Of a stretch of DNA of 48,890 nucleotides, positions 15,071 through 22,330 are shown piece after piece. The translations under genes were made by a program, and so were the position numbers. Position 1 is the stretch's first letter, and the number at the start of each line of letters is the position of its first letter. Under the pieces are notes generated by a model. The model did no database searches. It had not been told where the DNA came from and saw only the letters and a list, made by a program, of their open reading frames with translations. This stretch comes from Mesorhizobium sp. LSJC280B00 (lineage in GTDB: Bacteria > Pseudomonadota > Alphaproteobacteria > Rhizobiales > Rhizobiaceae), in the NCBI RefSeq assembly GCF_000502835.1, contig NZ_AYVL01000002.1, positions 237,773 through 286,662 of the forward strand. The letters are read 5' to 3'.

Positions 15071-15435
15071 CAGAAGCTCCTCGGCGGAGCGAACAGGCAG
15101 ATGGTCTTCCCGTCATTGGCACCGGCAACCGAACACCAATGGAAGCGACCGTCGGGCGACTGCTTGACCTTTGGGTCCGTCATCGGGATCACCTCTCCGG
15201 TGATGACGATGTGGTAGCCATCTGAGCTCTCGGTGATCCAATCGTCCGGGACCTCTCGACAGTCGTAGCCCGAGCAGCATGAGAACGGGTAAGACCAGCC
15301 GGTCGGCGCATCGTGGGAACTGGCAGCCCCGCACATGACGAAGATGACCACGGCGATGGCCGCAAGCAGCAGGGCGATCGAGGTCGCCAGGCTCATGGAA
15401 TGGTAGCCGCGCATGCGGCCATGGTGCGGGCGCAT
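15070..15435 (-). CDS. Hypothetical exported Cys-rich protein, 121 aa
   Basis: MRPHHGRMRGYHSMSLATSI leads into a hydrophobic segment (ALLLAAIAVVIFVMCGA), then SHDAPTGWSYPFSCCSGYDCR. The CCSGYDC cluster is typical of a small periplasmic or membrane-anchored family common in rhizobia, with unknown function. It overlaps the RuvC-like gene and the CtrA-like gene by one base each. Confidence 0.7.
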   Translation of the reverse strand: MRPHHGRMRGYHSMSLATSIALLLAAIAVVIFVMCGAASSHDAPTGWSYPFSCCSGYDCREVPDDWITESSDGYHIVITGEVIPMTDPKVKQSPDGRFHWCSVAGANDGKTICLFAPPRSF

Positions 15436-16034
15436 CAAAACCTCTCCGAGAGTTGGGATTGGGCGGCCGCGCGCTTGCGCTGCTCGGCCTTGACGAACAG
15501 GTCGTCGATCGGCTGCGCGAGCCGGGGGCAAAGCACCGCGCCAGCGTAGTGCCAGCCGGCGAGGGCGTCAGTGCGGTCGTGGGAAAGGTCCTCGTCGTCC
15601 GCCGAGATCCAGCCGAGCGCCAGGCACTTGCGCCAGACCTGCGGCTTGGCGATCTCGCCCTTGGAATTCTTGCCGATGAAGTGCGTGCGGATCTTCGAAA
15701 CGCGGGCGACCGACACCCGATACATCTGTAGCCCGAAGGCCATGCCCTGGATGGCGAATGGCAGGCCCATGAGGATTTCCTGCGTCGCCAGCGATGTCTT
15801 ACCGTTCACGAGCGTCGCCGGCAGTGGTGCCTCGATCACGACCTCGTCGGGCCTATAGGTCTGTATCTGGTCGGCGATGAAGCGCATGGCGCCCCACGCG
15901 ATCGCGCCTTGCGAAGCGCCTTCGGAAGCGAAATGGGCGCTCCCGGACTCTGGTTGCTCACCTGGTCGGCCGCGCGCCCAACCAAACCGGCTGGCAGCGT
16001 CGATGAAGAGGATTTTTGGTGGTGCGTCGCTCAT
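15435..16034 (-). CDS. RuvC-like Holliday junction nuclease
   Basis: 199 residues with the RNase H-like layout: ILFIDAASRFGWARG (first Asp), EVVIEAPLP (Glu near residue 67) and SHDRTDALAGWHYAG (late acidic pair). These match phage RuvC-type resolvases that cut four-way junctions during recombination or before packaging. Length is normal for the group. It lies in the leftward operon upstream of the exported protein. Confidence 0.8.
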   Translation of the reverse strand: MSDAPPKILFIDAASRFGWARGRPGEQPESGSAHFASEGASQGAIAWGAMRFIADQIQTYRPDEVVIEAPLPATLVNGKTSLATQEILMGLPFAIQGMAFGLQMYRVSVARVSKIRTHFIGKNSKGEIAKPQVWRKCLALGWISADDEDLSHDRTDALAGWHYAGAVLCPRLAQPIDDLFVKAEQRKRAAAQSQLSERF

Positions 16035-16126
16035 GTCGGCCGGCCTCGGAGGAGGGCGCCCGCTGCTTTCCCGGGCTGGTCAGAAGGTTGCCTGTCGTTG
16101 TTTGGTCGGCAGCTACCTACAAGCCG

Positions 16127-16207
16127 TCACTCCATCTGGTCGGGGCGACCAGGGCCAAGCCCGGTCAGGCGCTGCACGTTGACGTTTCTCGGCTTTGCCA
16201 GCAGCAT
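16127..16207 (-). CDS. Possible 26-aa peptide
   Basis: The ATG at 16207 opens MLLAKPRNVNVQRLTGLGPG followed by RPDQME. The composition looks protein-like, and it fills the otherwise empty gap between the GapR-like and RuvC-like genes. There is no strong ribosome site, so it may be spurious. The remaining bases of the gap (16035-16126 and 16208-16252) show nothing. Confidence 0.3.
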   Translation of the reverse strand: MLLAKPRNVNVQRLTGLGPGRPDQME

Positions 16208-16252
16208 CCATGGCGTCGTTCAAACCGCCGCCCCTATCCGCTTGCGCGGAAT

Positions 16253-16711
16253 TCAGTGAGCGGCCGGAGCCGCTTTTCCTTTGCCCTTGCTCTTCGGGTC
16301 CGCGTTGTCCCACGCCTTGGTGGCGGCATCGACGATGGCCGCGGTCGTACCGTCCTGGCCGTCCGCAGCGACAGCAGCGGCGCCGAGCGGCAGGTCGGCG
16401 TAATCGCCGAGCGCTGTGCGGATATCGATCGCCAGCTTCCTGTCGTCGTCCTCGAGCTCGAGGAGCTTCGCCTTGGCCTTGCCCTCGAGGGCTCGAGCAT
16501 CGACGATGGTCTTGACGACTTTCTTCGGAATGCCCTGCGACTTGGCGTCATCGAGCACTTCCTTTTGCTCGTCGCGGATCTTCTTCGCGTCGGACATGAA
16601 TTTCGAGCGGAGGGTCTGGAACCGCTCCTCATGCTCCTCGTACTTGTCGACGAACGAGCCGGCTTCTTCAGCGGACGCACGATTGCGCCCCTGTTCAAGT
16701 ATTCGCGCCAT
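16253..16711 (-). CDS. GapR-like (DUF2312-type) protein
   Basis: 152 residues. A helical coiled region is followed by EQKEVLDDAKSQGIPKKVV then KTIVDARALE, which parallels the KEVYAEAK-x-x-G...K-x-V-V-x-x-R core of GapR, the alphaproteobacterial protein that binds overtwisted DNA. It is longer than GapR (about 90 residues), with an Ala/Gly/Lys-rich tail. GGAGAAGC ahead of ATG 16711 supports the start, which lies inside the end of the GcrA-like gene. I place it in the GapR-like group with moderate confidence; a generic coiled-coil phage protein is the alternative. Confidence 0.55.
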   Translation of the reverse strand: MARILEQGRNRASAEEAGSFVDKYEEHEERFQTLRSKFMSDAKKIRDEQKEVLDDAKSQGIPKKVVKTIVDARALEGKAKAKLLELEDDDRKLAIDIRTALGDYADLPLGAAAVAADGQDGTTAAIVDAATKAWDNADPKSKGKGKAAPAAH

Positions 16712-17255
16712 GGCGCTTCTCCTTCAGGGATGAGGCTGGTTGGTAGGCGATGCGATGGTGAACTCGGCAATAGGTGCCGTCAGCGTGGCGGCCGCAGTAG
16801 ATCGGATCGCGCCCATAGAGCCCGTTGACCGGCCAGCGGCATCGACCGCCTTGCAGACCCATGAGATCCACGGGAGGGGTGTCGGCCAGCGGCAGGAAAT
16901 AGGAATCGCGGTCTACAAAGGTCGGGATGACAGCCGGAACGGATGTCCTCGGCGCCACCGGTTTTTGGCTGAGCACGATCTGCTCGACGCCGGCAATCAG
17001 CTTGCGGCGTGGGGCGCGACGAGGCTTGTCGGCCGGTGGCTTCGGTGCCTGCGGTGCGCGTGGGTTGGAAGAGCCCTTCCGACGCGCCAGCGTGAGCTTG
17101 AGCCGGTGGATGCGGCCGATGACGGAGTTCCTAGATATCCCGGAAAGCGCTGCGATCTGGGAGGAACTCTTTCCGGCCGCGACGAGGCGCTTCAGCGCTT
17201 CGTCCCGCTCCGGTGTCCAGCGTGGGTGGAATGGGCGTGATGGTCCGCGTCTCAC
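16695..17255 (-). CDS. GcrA-like cell-cycle transcription regulator
   Basis: 186 residues. The N-terminal ~55 residues (WTPERDEALKRLVAAGKSSS then QIAALSGISRNSVIGRIHRL) are the GcrA DNA-binding domain; the C-terminus ends with CRWPVN, YCGRH, YCRVHHRIAYQPAS, the GcrA Cys/His block. A proline/basic linker joins them. In Caulobacter, GcrA binds sigma70 and prefers promoters methylated at GANTC by CcrM. Length is near the family's. The start is GTG 17255 in a GTGA overlap with the upstream gene. Confidence 0.9.
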   Translation of the reverse strand: MRRGPSRPFHPRWTPERDEALKRLVAAGKSSSQIAALSGISRNSVIGRIHRLKLTLARRKGSSNPRAPQAPKPPADKPRRAPRRKLIAGVEQIVLSQKPVAPRTSVPAVIPTFVDRDSYFLPLADTPPVDLMGLQGGRCRWPVNGLYGRDPIYCGRHADGTYCRVHHRIAYQPASSLKEKRHGANT

Positions 17256-17779
17256 TGTCCGGCTCCAATCGAAGCTCGGGCGTCAGCCATGCCGCGAACC
17301 TGGCCGCTCGATCGCGCATCATGATCGCCCGGAACATCAACTGGTCTGCTCGCGATGCGCGCCAGCGCTTCCACCTGGTCGCGAGAGAGCGACGCACCTT
17401 CAGCGGCAAGGGCCGCAGCCAGACGGTTGGTTGTGGCAATGAAGTCTCTGTGGTCACGTTTGGCCTCCTCGATGGCCTTGAGTTCGCGGAGGGCAACCAT
17501 GTGGTCGTAATCGACACGGCGCGCCTCGGCGTAGAACCATGTCTTCACGCGGTTCCAGGAAAGATCCTTGATCGCCAACTCAAATTTCGGGTCGACGAGC
17601 TTGGTGTGAACTGCACTGATCTGCTGCTGCCATCCACCGCTTGGTGCCAGCATCCTGCCGAGTTCCCTCGTCAGATTTTGTACGGCGGTGACGCTAGTCA
17701 TGAGCGCACCCCGTCGCCTTCGCTCGGAATAAAATTCCGAGTTCTTGGAAGGCTTTTCCGAGAGATTGGAATCGAACAT
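17252..17779 (-). CDS. Phage regulatory-type protein, 175 aa
   Basis: Starts MFDSNLSEKPSKNSEFYSER with GGAG 7 bases before ATG 17779. The middle (LSWNRVKTWFYAEARRVDYDHM) resembles the helix-turn-helix segment of phage proteins that read an ARRI/ARRV motif after a short recognition helix. It probably binds DNA. It is the second gene of the leftward operon after the Cro-like gene. The 258 bases between them hold no clear gene; a 60-codon plus-strand frame (17822-18004) there is Pro/Gly-rich and doubtful. Confidence 0.6.
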   Translation of the reverse strand: MFDSNLSEKPSKNSEFYSERRRRGALMTSVTAVQNLTRELGRMLAPSGGWQQQISAVHTKLVDPKFELAIKDLSWNRVKTWFYAEARRVDYDHMVALRELKAIEEAKRDHRDFIATTNRLAAALAAEGASLSRDQVEALARIASRPVDVPGDHDARSSGQVRGMADARASIGAGQ

Positions 17780-18037
17780 CGCTATCTCCATTTCCAGCGA
17801 CGGAAACGAACGGAGACAGCGATGAACAAGCGAACGAAGAAGGGAGGGGGGCCGGCCCCAGGGCAGACCGGCCCACCATGGCCGGCTCAGCCCACGATCG
17901 GGCGACGAGCCGGCCAGCGCAGATTTGGGAGATCTGCGCCACAAGAATTCGATGGCAATAAAGCGAGAAACCGAGCGCACCCTGATAAACAGGGCTGGCC
18001 TTGATGGGCGCGAACGGTGACAGCGTGAGCATTTTCG

Positions 18038-18256
18038 TCAGCCCGCCGTCTCGCTGGCGGTAGAGAGATCAGCTTTCGCGAAGATGTCGGGCCGAAGTTC
18101 CTCCGGCGAGATGCCGGTAAAGCGGGAGATATCACCCAGGCGCTCCGCGGGGACCTTCTTCCACTGCGATATCGCACCGGGGAAGATTCCGAGCGCAGCC
18201 GCCAGTTTGTTACGGCGTCCGCGTTCTTCGTCGAGATAGGCCAGCAGCTTTTCCAT
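18038..18256 (-). CDS. Cro-like repressor
   Basis: 72 residues with a helix-turn-helix (RRNKLAAALGIFPGAISQWK) and PAERLGDISRFTGISPEELRP, the pattern of small Cro/YdaS-type regulators. It is the first gene of the leftward operon. The promoter at 18263-18290 puts the likely transcription start at or next to ATG 18256, so the transcript is probably leaderless. It diverges from the CI-like repressor gene 75 bases away. Confidence 0.8.
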   Translation of the reverse strand: MEKLLAYLDEERGRRNKLAAALGIFPGAISQWKKVPAERLGDISRFTGISPEELRPDIFAKADLSTASETAG

Positions 18257-18262
18257 GCCGCC

Positions 18263-18290
18263 AACATAAGTCCCACTGAAATTAAGTCAA
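18263..18290 (-). promoter_or_regulatory. Leftward early promoter with operator-like spacer
   Basis: On the minus strand TTGACT (18290-18285), a 16-base spacer and TATGTT (18268-18263). The spacer contains TTTCAGTGGGACTT. The element aligns almost base for base with the rightward promoter at 20123-20151, including the spacer, which suggests a shared operator. Confidence 0.7.
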
Positions 18291-18331
18291 GCTGATTTTG
18301 TCAGTAGGGCCGAATGGAGTGGATCTGGCCG

Positions 18332-18787
18332 ATGCGCGATAATTTCAGCATGGCAGCAAATCCCGCAAACCAAGCGCAAACGACTTACTTTTTTCGTGAG
18401 TGGCGGAAGCACCGTGGCCTCACCCAGGAGGAGCTTGCGGATAAGGTTGGGCTTAGAGCGCCCTCGATATCTCAGCTTGAGAACGGGAAACAGGGCTTCA
18501 CTGACTCAACTTTGGCCGCAATTGCTAAGGCGCTGGACTGCCGGCCTGGCGATCTTCTCTTGTGGGGGCCTGACAAGGTCGAGCCCTTAACTGCGCCGAT
18601 CCGCGACGATCAGGAAATCTTGGCGGTACTCAAGCGTATCGAGGGGCTTTCAGCCAGAGATATCGATGTGGCTTTCGCTGTGATTTCGAATGCCTTGAAC
18701 GTTAACAAGGCCGGATCAGAACAAGCTGGTGCTGATGGTCGATCTCAATTCGCCAGTCCCCGCCGTGAATCGTCGCCATCGCGGTAG
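18332..18787 (+). CDS. CI-like XRE-family repressor
   Basis: About 151 residues from ATG 18332 (18314 and 18350 are alternatives; none has a clear ribosome site). Residues ~20-75 are an XRE helix-turn-helix: WRKHRGLTQEELADKVGLRA, PSISQLENGKQGF, TLAAIAKALDC. The middle is LLLWGPDKVEPL and the C-terminal part has no LexA/CI-type protease motif, so RecA-dependent self-cleavage is not expected. It diverges from the Cro-like gene, as repressors do. The last ~28 codons are overlapped by a small antisense gene. Confidence 0.85.
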   Translation: MRDNFSMAANPANQAQTTYFFREWRKHRGLTQEELADKVGLRAPSISQLENGKQGFTDSTLAAIAKALDCRPGDLLLWGPDKVEPLTAPIRDDQEILAVLKRIEGLSARDIDVAFAVISNALNVNKAGSEQAGADGRSQFASPRRESSPSR

Positions 18788-18914
18788 CGATTGACGCTGC
18801 ATCCCGTTCGATTCGCGTTGCCGGATCCAGCGGCCAGATACCAGACGCTATTGCACGCAACCTCTGCAGTGTTTCATCGCTCCGCGTTTTCTCACGCGGC
18901 ATGTAATGGATCAT
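18702..18914 (-). CDS. Hypothetical 70-aa protein, antisense to repressor 3' end
   Basis: The frame from ATG 18914 (MIHYMPREKTRSDETLQRLR) ends with IHGGDWRIEIDHQHQLVLIRPC, a protein-like strand pattern. A TTGACA at 18976-18971 on the same strand is a possible -35 box. It overlaps the 3' end of the repressor gene by 86 bases in the convergent orientation. I do not recognise a family; it could be spurious. Confidence 0.45.
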   Translation of the reverse strand: MIHYMPREKTRSDETLQRLRAIASGIWPLDPATRIERDAASIATAMATIHGGDWRIEIDHQHQLVLIRPC

Positions 18915-19159
18915 TTCTGGATTCCCGAGCCCCGAGGGACGCCGCAAATAGGAACAATTTCCTTCCCTTCTGTCAATACCCGCCTGCACGTAGGTGGTGT
19001 GCCGTTTTGATACGTTTGTACGAATACAACCATTTATGAGCGCTCACCAAATTGTTTCGACTTGTAATGGTGGTCTGTGGATATCGGGGATAAGCGGACC
19101 CACATTTCGGAATTCTGGGACGATTTCGAGGGCTTAATGTTTCCGCCATAAGTCGGGGC

Positions 19160-19423
19160 ATGCCCAAGCCGAAGACTCACGAGTTCAAGATACGGATCTC
19201 GCCAGACCTCATGGCGATCATCGACGGTGCCCGGGGCAAGAGGAGCAAGAACAACCAGATCAATGCCTGGCTGTGGAGTAAAGCGAGAGGAGATCACGCC
19301 GATCAGCTCGCCGACGCCCTGCGTCCGGTTCTAGCCTCACTGAGCGAGGAGGACCGAGGTATGTTCGTCGCGCGCGCCATATCCGCTTTGGAAATCCTCT
19401 CCCGGGCTGGAAAACGCAAATAG
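19160..19423 (+). CDS. Arc-like ribbon-helix-helix protein
   Basis: 87 residues: MPKPKTHEFKIRISPDLMAI gives the beta strand and first helix of a ribbon-helix-helix fold, and KNNQINAWL the second helix, as in Arc/MetJ-type repressors. A helical C-terminal half follows. It is probably a DNA-binding regulator in the lysogeny region. The 245 bases before it (18915-19159) carry no clear gene. Confidence 0.7.
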   Translation: MPKPKTHEFKIRISPDLMAIIDGARGKRSKNNQINAWLWSKARGDHADQLADALRPVLASLSEEDRGMFVARAISALEILSRAGKRK

Positions 19424-19488
19424 GCATGGCCCGCTTGCACCCTCTCGCGTGGCGCGCAATGCTCCTTCACCCCTAGGAGGACTGGGAC

Positions 19489-19806
19489 ATGCGACGCATA
19501 TGGGCTGGGATCGTCGTGGCGGCGCTGGCACTGCCCGCCGTCGCTGCTGAACCTCAAACGATCGCGACCGAAGGCTTCGGCTGCCTTGCCTTGCGCGATT
19601 TTGAGCGCGCGGTCCAGTTTGCCGACCAGGACGATGCCGAGGCCTTCAAGAAGTTCGTCGAGCAGAAAGGTGAGACCGGCGACTGCCGTTCTCTCCACAA
19701 AGGCCAGAGTGTCTTCCTCGAGAACACGTCTGGTAGCGGCAGGATTTGTGTCAGGCCAAAGGGCGATATTGAATGCCTGTGGACAGGCAGCACAATCGTC
19801 GAGTGA
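19489..19806 (+). CDS. Exported hypothetical protein, 105 aa
   Basis: MRRIWAGIVVAALALPAVAA is a signal peptide with an AVAA-type cleavage site. The mature part has three Cys (FGCLAL, TGDCRS, RICVRP) and one more in ECLW. TAGGAGGA precedes the ATG at good spacing. No family recognised. A secreted product next to the repressor region suggests lysogenic conversion. Confidence 0.7.
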   Translation: MRRIWAGIVVAALALPAVAAEPQTIATEGFGCLALRDFERAVQFADQDDAEAFKKFVEQKGETGDCRSLHKGQSVFLENTSGSGRICVRPKGDIECLWTGSTIVE

Positions 19807-19823
19807 TTTTCCCGGATATAGCA

Positions 19824-19851
19824 CGCGCGAGCGCGTCAGCGCGTTCGCGCG
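19824..19851 (+). terminator. GC-only hairpin, terminator-like
   Basis: CGCGCGAGCGCG pairs with CGCGTTCGCGCG (12 pairs, one G-T) around TCAG. It lies 17 bases after the stop at 19806, in position to end the repressor-region transcript, though no U-run follows. Confidence 0.55.
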
Positions 19852-20122
19852 GAGGACAGATATAACTCTCCAACAACATAGCTCTACGTTGGTGGTTACA
19901 CTCTACGTTCAACATTGAGCTCGACCCTGCACCATACGTGACGAGCGCCGACCGTCGAGACGGGGCGCTGTCAGCACCCCTCATGTAGCGCCCTACGTTC
20001 CAGACTCGGGTATCCGCGCGCGAGCGTAGGAATTGCTCTGGCCGGTGTGACTCGCGGGGAGCCTCTTTGCGCCCATCATCCCCCGGGGATCAAAATAAAT
20101 TCAGTGTCACTTACTTTTCACC
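19852..20122. other. Intergenic control region
   Basis: No gene is supported here. It holds repeated CTACGTT words (near 19,882, 19,903, 19,991), an ACTTACTTTTCA copy at 20109-20120 and leads into the early rightward promoter. It most likely contains operator sites. Confidence 0.5.
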
Positions 20123-20151
20123 TTGACTTACTTTTCAGTCCCACTTAGGTT
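20123..20151 (+). promoter_or_regulatory. Rightward early promoter with direct repeats
   Basis: TTGACT (20123-20128), 17-base spacer, TAGGTT (20146-20151). Two copies of ACTTACTTTTCA lie at 20109-20120 and 20126-20137, 17 bases apart, overlapping the -35 and spacer. It matches the leftward promoter at 18263-18290 and would drive the operon starting at 20177. Confidence 0.75.
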
Positions 20152-20176
20152 CCACATCACACCAGATGAGGAATCG

Positions 20177-20350
20177 ATGCCAGCTTCTCCAACTCCTCGA
20201 CCAGGACAGCCGACCGACAGGGAGACGGCCAAAGCCGTCGTCTCGAAATGGATGGCCGGTCAGGAATTGACACCGGCTGAGGAAGCGCTTCTGCTCCGCC
20301 TTCGCGCCGTCAACATGGCGCAGCAGCTCGCCTCGACGGTGCGGGCATGA
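20177..20350 (+). CDS. Hypothetical 57-aa protein
   Basis: MPASPTPRPGQPTDRETAKA then VVSKWMAGQELTPAEEALLLR. GAGGAA precedes the ATG. First gene of the rightward early operon, with ATGA coupling to the next gene. No function assigned. Confidence 0.65.
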   Translation: MPASPTPRPGQPTDRETAKAVVSKWMAGQELTPAEEALLLRLRAVNMAQQLASTVRA

Positions 20351-20595
20351 GCACTTTCACCCAGCCGATCGATTGGGACGGCAACGCCAACGGCTTCGTC
20401 TACATCGTCGACTCGAGCGGCCGAAAGATCGGCACATGCTGGGGTCCGCAGGCCGAGCGCATCGCGAACGCCAAGCTCTGGACGGCGTCGCCGGACATGT
20501 TGGAGGTCCTGGAAGCGATCCTATCGCACATTCCTCCATCGGAGCGCATTGCCGCTGACAACGTCGTGCAGTTCGCGCGGATGGGACGGCCATGA
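20347..20595 (+). CDS. Hypothetical 82-aa protein
   Basis: It has a beta-rich start (WDGNANGFVYIVDSSGRKIG) and an LWTASPDMLEVLEAI segment that recurs in small phage proteins of unknown function. It overlaps both neighbours by ATGA, so it is translationally coupled to the exonuclease. No role assigned. Confidence 0.65.
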   Translation: MSTFTQPIDWDGNANGFVYIVDSSGRKIGTCWGPQAERIANAKLWTASPDMLEVLEAILSHIPPSERIAADNVVQFARMGRP

Positions 20596-21545
20596 CCGTC
20601 CAGATCCTCTACCCATCCGATCGCGAGCAATGGCTAAAGTTCCGCCAGCAGGACGTGACCGCTTCGGTCGCCGCAGCGGTTCTTGGCGCGCATCCATACA
20701 CCACGCCCTATGGCCTTTGGGCCGAGAAGACAGGACGCGTGTCTGGCGACGTCGACGAGACAGAGGCCATGGAGCGGGGCAACCTGCTCGAGCCGGTTGC
20801 GGTCGCAATGGTCAACAAGCGGGAGCCCGATTGGAGGGTCTTCTACGCGAACGACCGAGCCTATTATCGCGACCCTGATCTGCGCATCGGGGCCACGCCT
20901 GACGCGTTCGTCGAGATCCCCGGCCGACCAGGTCGCGGCAACATGCAGATCAAGACCGCGTCCGAGGCTGCCTTCCGCGAGTTCTGGCAAGATCCGGACA
21001 TAGGCGACATCGTCCCGCCGACGTGGATCGCCGTCCAGGCGATCACTGAGGCCAAGCTGACTGGCTGCGACTACGCCATGCTGGCGGTCGTCGTCGTCAC
21101 CTGGCGCGGCAATCTTCGGCTCCACCTTGTCGACATCCCGCTGCATGCGAAGCTTTGGCAACGGCTTACTGCAGCCGTCGCGGAATTCTGGGCGATGGTC
21201 AACTCCGGTGCTGAACCGGACATTGACTGGAAACGCGATGGCGCTGCCGTGCTCGAAGTCTACAGCAACTCGTTCCTCGATCGACGCGACCTCTCAGCCG
21301 AGCACGACCTCGATATTCTCGTCGGCAAATACAAGTCGCTGAAAGAGGCCGAGGCACAAGCGAAACGCGAGGCCGACGTTCTCAAACCTCAGATCATCTA
21401 CGCGCTCGGCAATTCCGAAGCCGGCTTCACCGCCGGCTGGGACATCACCGCGCGCACCCAGGAAAGGGCGGCGTACGAGGTAAGGCCCTCGTCCATGCGG
21501 CCGCTGCGGATCAAGCCAAGAAAGCAGAACAATGCCAATTTCTGA
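20592..21545 (+). CDS. YqaJ-family recombination exonuclease
   Basis: 317 residues. WLKFRQQDVTASVAAAVLGA, the MERGNLLEPVAVAMVN block, RIGATPDAFVEI and MQIKTASEAAF contain the conserved acidic residues and the Q-I-K lysine of YqaJ-type nucleases, which share the lambda exonuclease fold. The enzyme degrades the 5' strand of duplex ends to give single strands for annealing. It lies two genes before a RecT protein, the usual exonuclease/annealase pairing. Confidence 0.85.
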   Translation: MTVQILYPSDREQWLKFRQQDVTASVAAAVLGAHPYTTPYGLWAEKTGRVSGDVDETEAMERGNLLEPVAVAMVNKREPDWRVFYANDRAYYRDPDLRIGATPDAFVEIPGRPGRGNMQIKTASEAAFREFWQDPDIGDIVPPTWIAVQAITEAKLTGCDYAMLAVVVVTWRGNLRLHLVDIPLHAKLWQRLTAAVAEFWAMVNSGAEPDIDWKRDGAAVLEVYSNSFLDRRDLSAEHDLDILVGKYKSLKEAEAQAKREADVLKPQIIYALGNSEAGFTAGWDITARTQERAAYEVRPSSMRPLRIKPRKQNNANF

Positions 21546-22305
21546 CGCCCCATCCATCGTCGGGCCAGGTCACAACCTCGCCACCACCACCGACATCCTG
21601 CGCGACCGCTTCGCGAACTTCCTGAAGCAAGTCGACGACGTCGCTGACGACGCAAACAAGGCCCGCGAAACCCTCGGCGAGGCCGGTGTCGTGACCGAGG
21701 ACAAGCAGCGAGATCCGATGATCGCGATCGGCATAAAGGCAGGAAAGCTCTCGAAGCTTCTCGACGACACCCGCCTCGCCACCACGCTGCCACTGCGCAC
21801 CGAAGTCACCGAGACCAACAGCTTTTTCCAGACACTTGCCGACCGGATGGACCGGATCAAGACGCGGTTCGAGGAGATCGTCGGGGCTTACGACCGGAAG
21901 AAACGCGACGAGGAACGGCGCAAGGCCGCCGAGGCGGCCCGCCTGGCGCAAGAAGAGTCCGACCGCAAGCTCGCCGAGGCGCAAGCCGCCCAGGGCAGCG
22001 TCGAGGCCGACGTCATCGTCAATGAGGCGATCGTCGCCGAGCAGCGAGCCGATCGGCTCTCCGCGCAAGCGACCAGCGCCGGCACCGGGCCGACCAAGAC
22101 CGAGGTCGGCACCATCTCATCGTCGGCACCTTGGACCTGTTCGATCGATGATTGGCAGAAGATCGACATCACCGAATTCCGCGACCAGTTCTCTGCCGCT
22201 GAGATCGAGAAGGCCATCCGCGCGCATGTGCGGAAGTTCAAGAACACCCGGCCGCTCAAGGGCGTCCGCATTTTCCAAGACGAGAAAACCCGATTCCGCG
22301 GCTGA
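21532..22305 (+). CDS. Coiled-coil phage protein between exonuclease and RecT
   Basis: 257 residues; the middle is a long charged helix (KKRDEERRKAAEAARLAQEE) flanked by a helical N-terminal half and a C-terminal small domain with FRDQFSAAEIEKAIRAHVRK. Similar proteins often sit between exonuclease and annealase in phages of this type; the function is unknown. It overlaps the exonuclease gene by 14 bases. A helper in recombination is a reasonable guess from position only. Confidence 0.7.
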   Translation: MPISDAPSIVGPGHNLATTTDILRDRFANFLKQVDDVADDANKARETLGEAGVVTEDKQRDPMIAIGIKAGKLSKLLDDTRLATTLPLRTEVTETNSFFQTLADRMDRIKTRFEEIVGAYDRKKRDEERRKAAEAARLAQEESDRKLAEAQAAQGSVEADVIVNEAIVAEQRADRLSAQATSAGTGPTKTEVGTISSSAPWTCSIDDWQKIDITEFRDQFSAAEIEKAIRAHVRKFKNTRPLKGVRIFQDEKTRFRG

Positions 22306-22330
22306 TCGCGGACGACAGGAGAATTTTCCC

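Noticed and set aside
17822..18004. 60-codon plus-strand frame with GGAG upstream
   Set aside because: Pro/Gly/Arg-rich composition with no domain, in the gap between two leftward operon genes; not supported well enough to list as a gene.
18383..18395. ACTTACTTTTTTC inside the repressor gene, similar to the early operator word
   Set aside because: It encodes the TYFFR residues of the repressor; one partial match is not enough to call a third operator.
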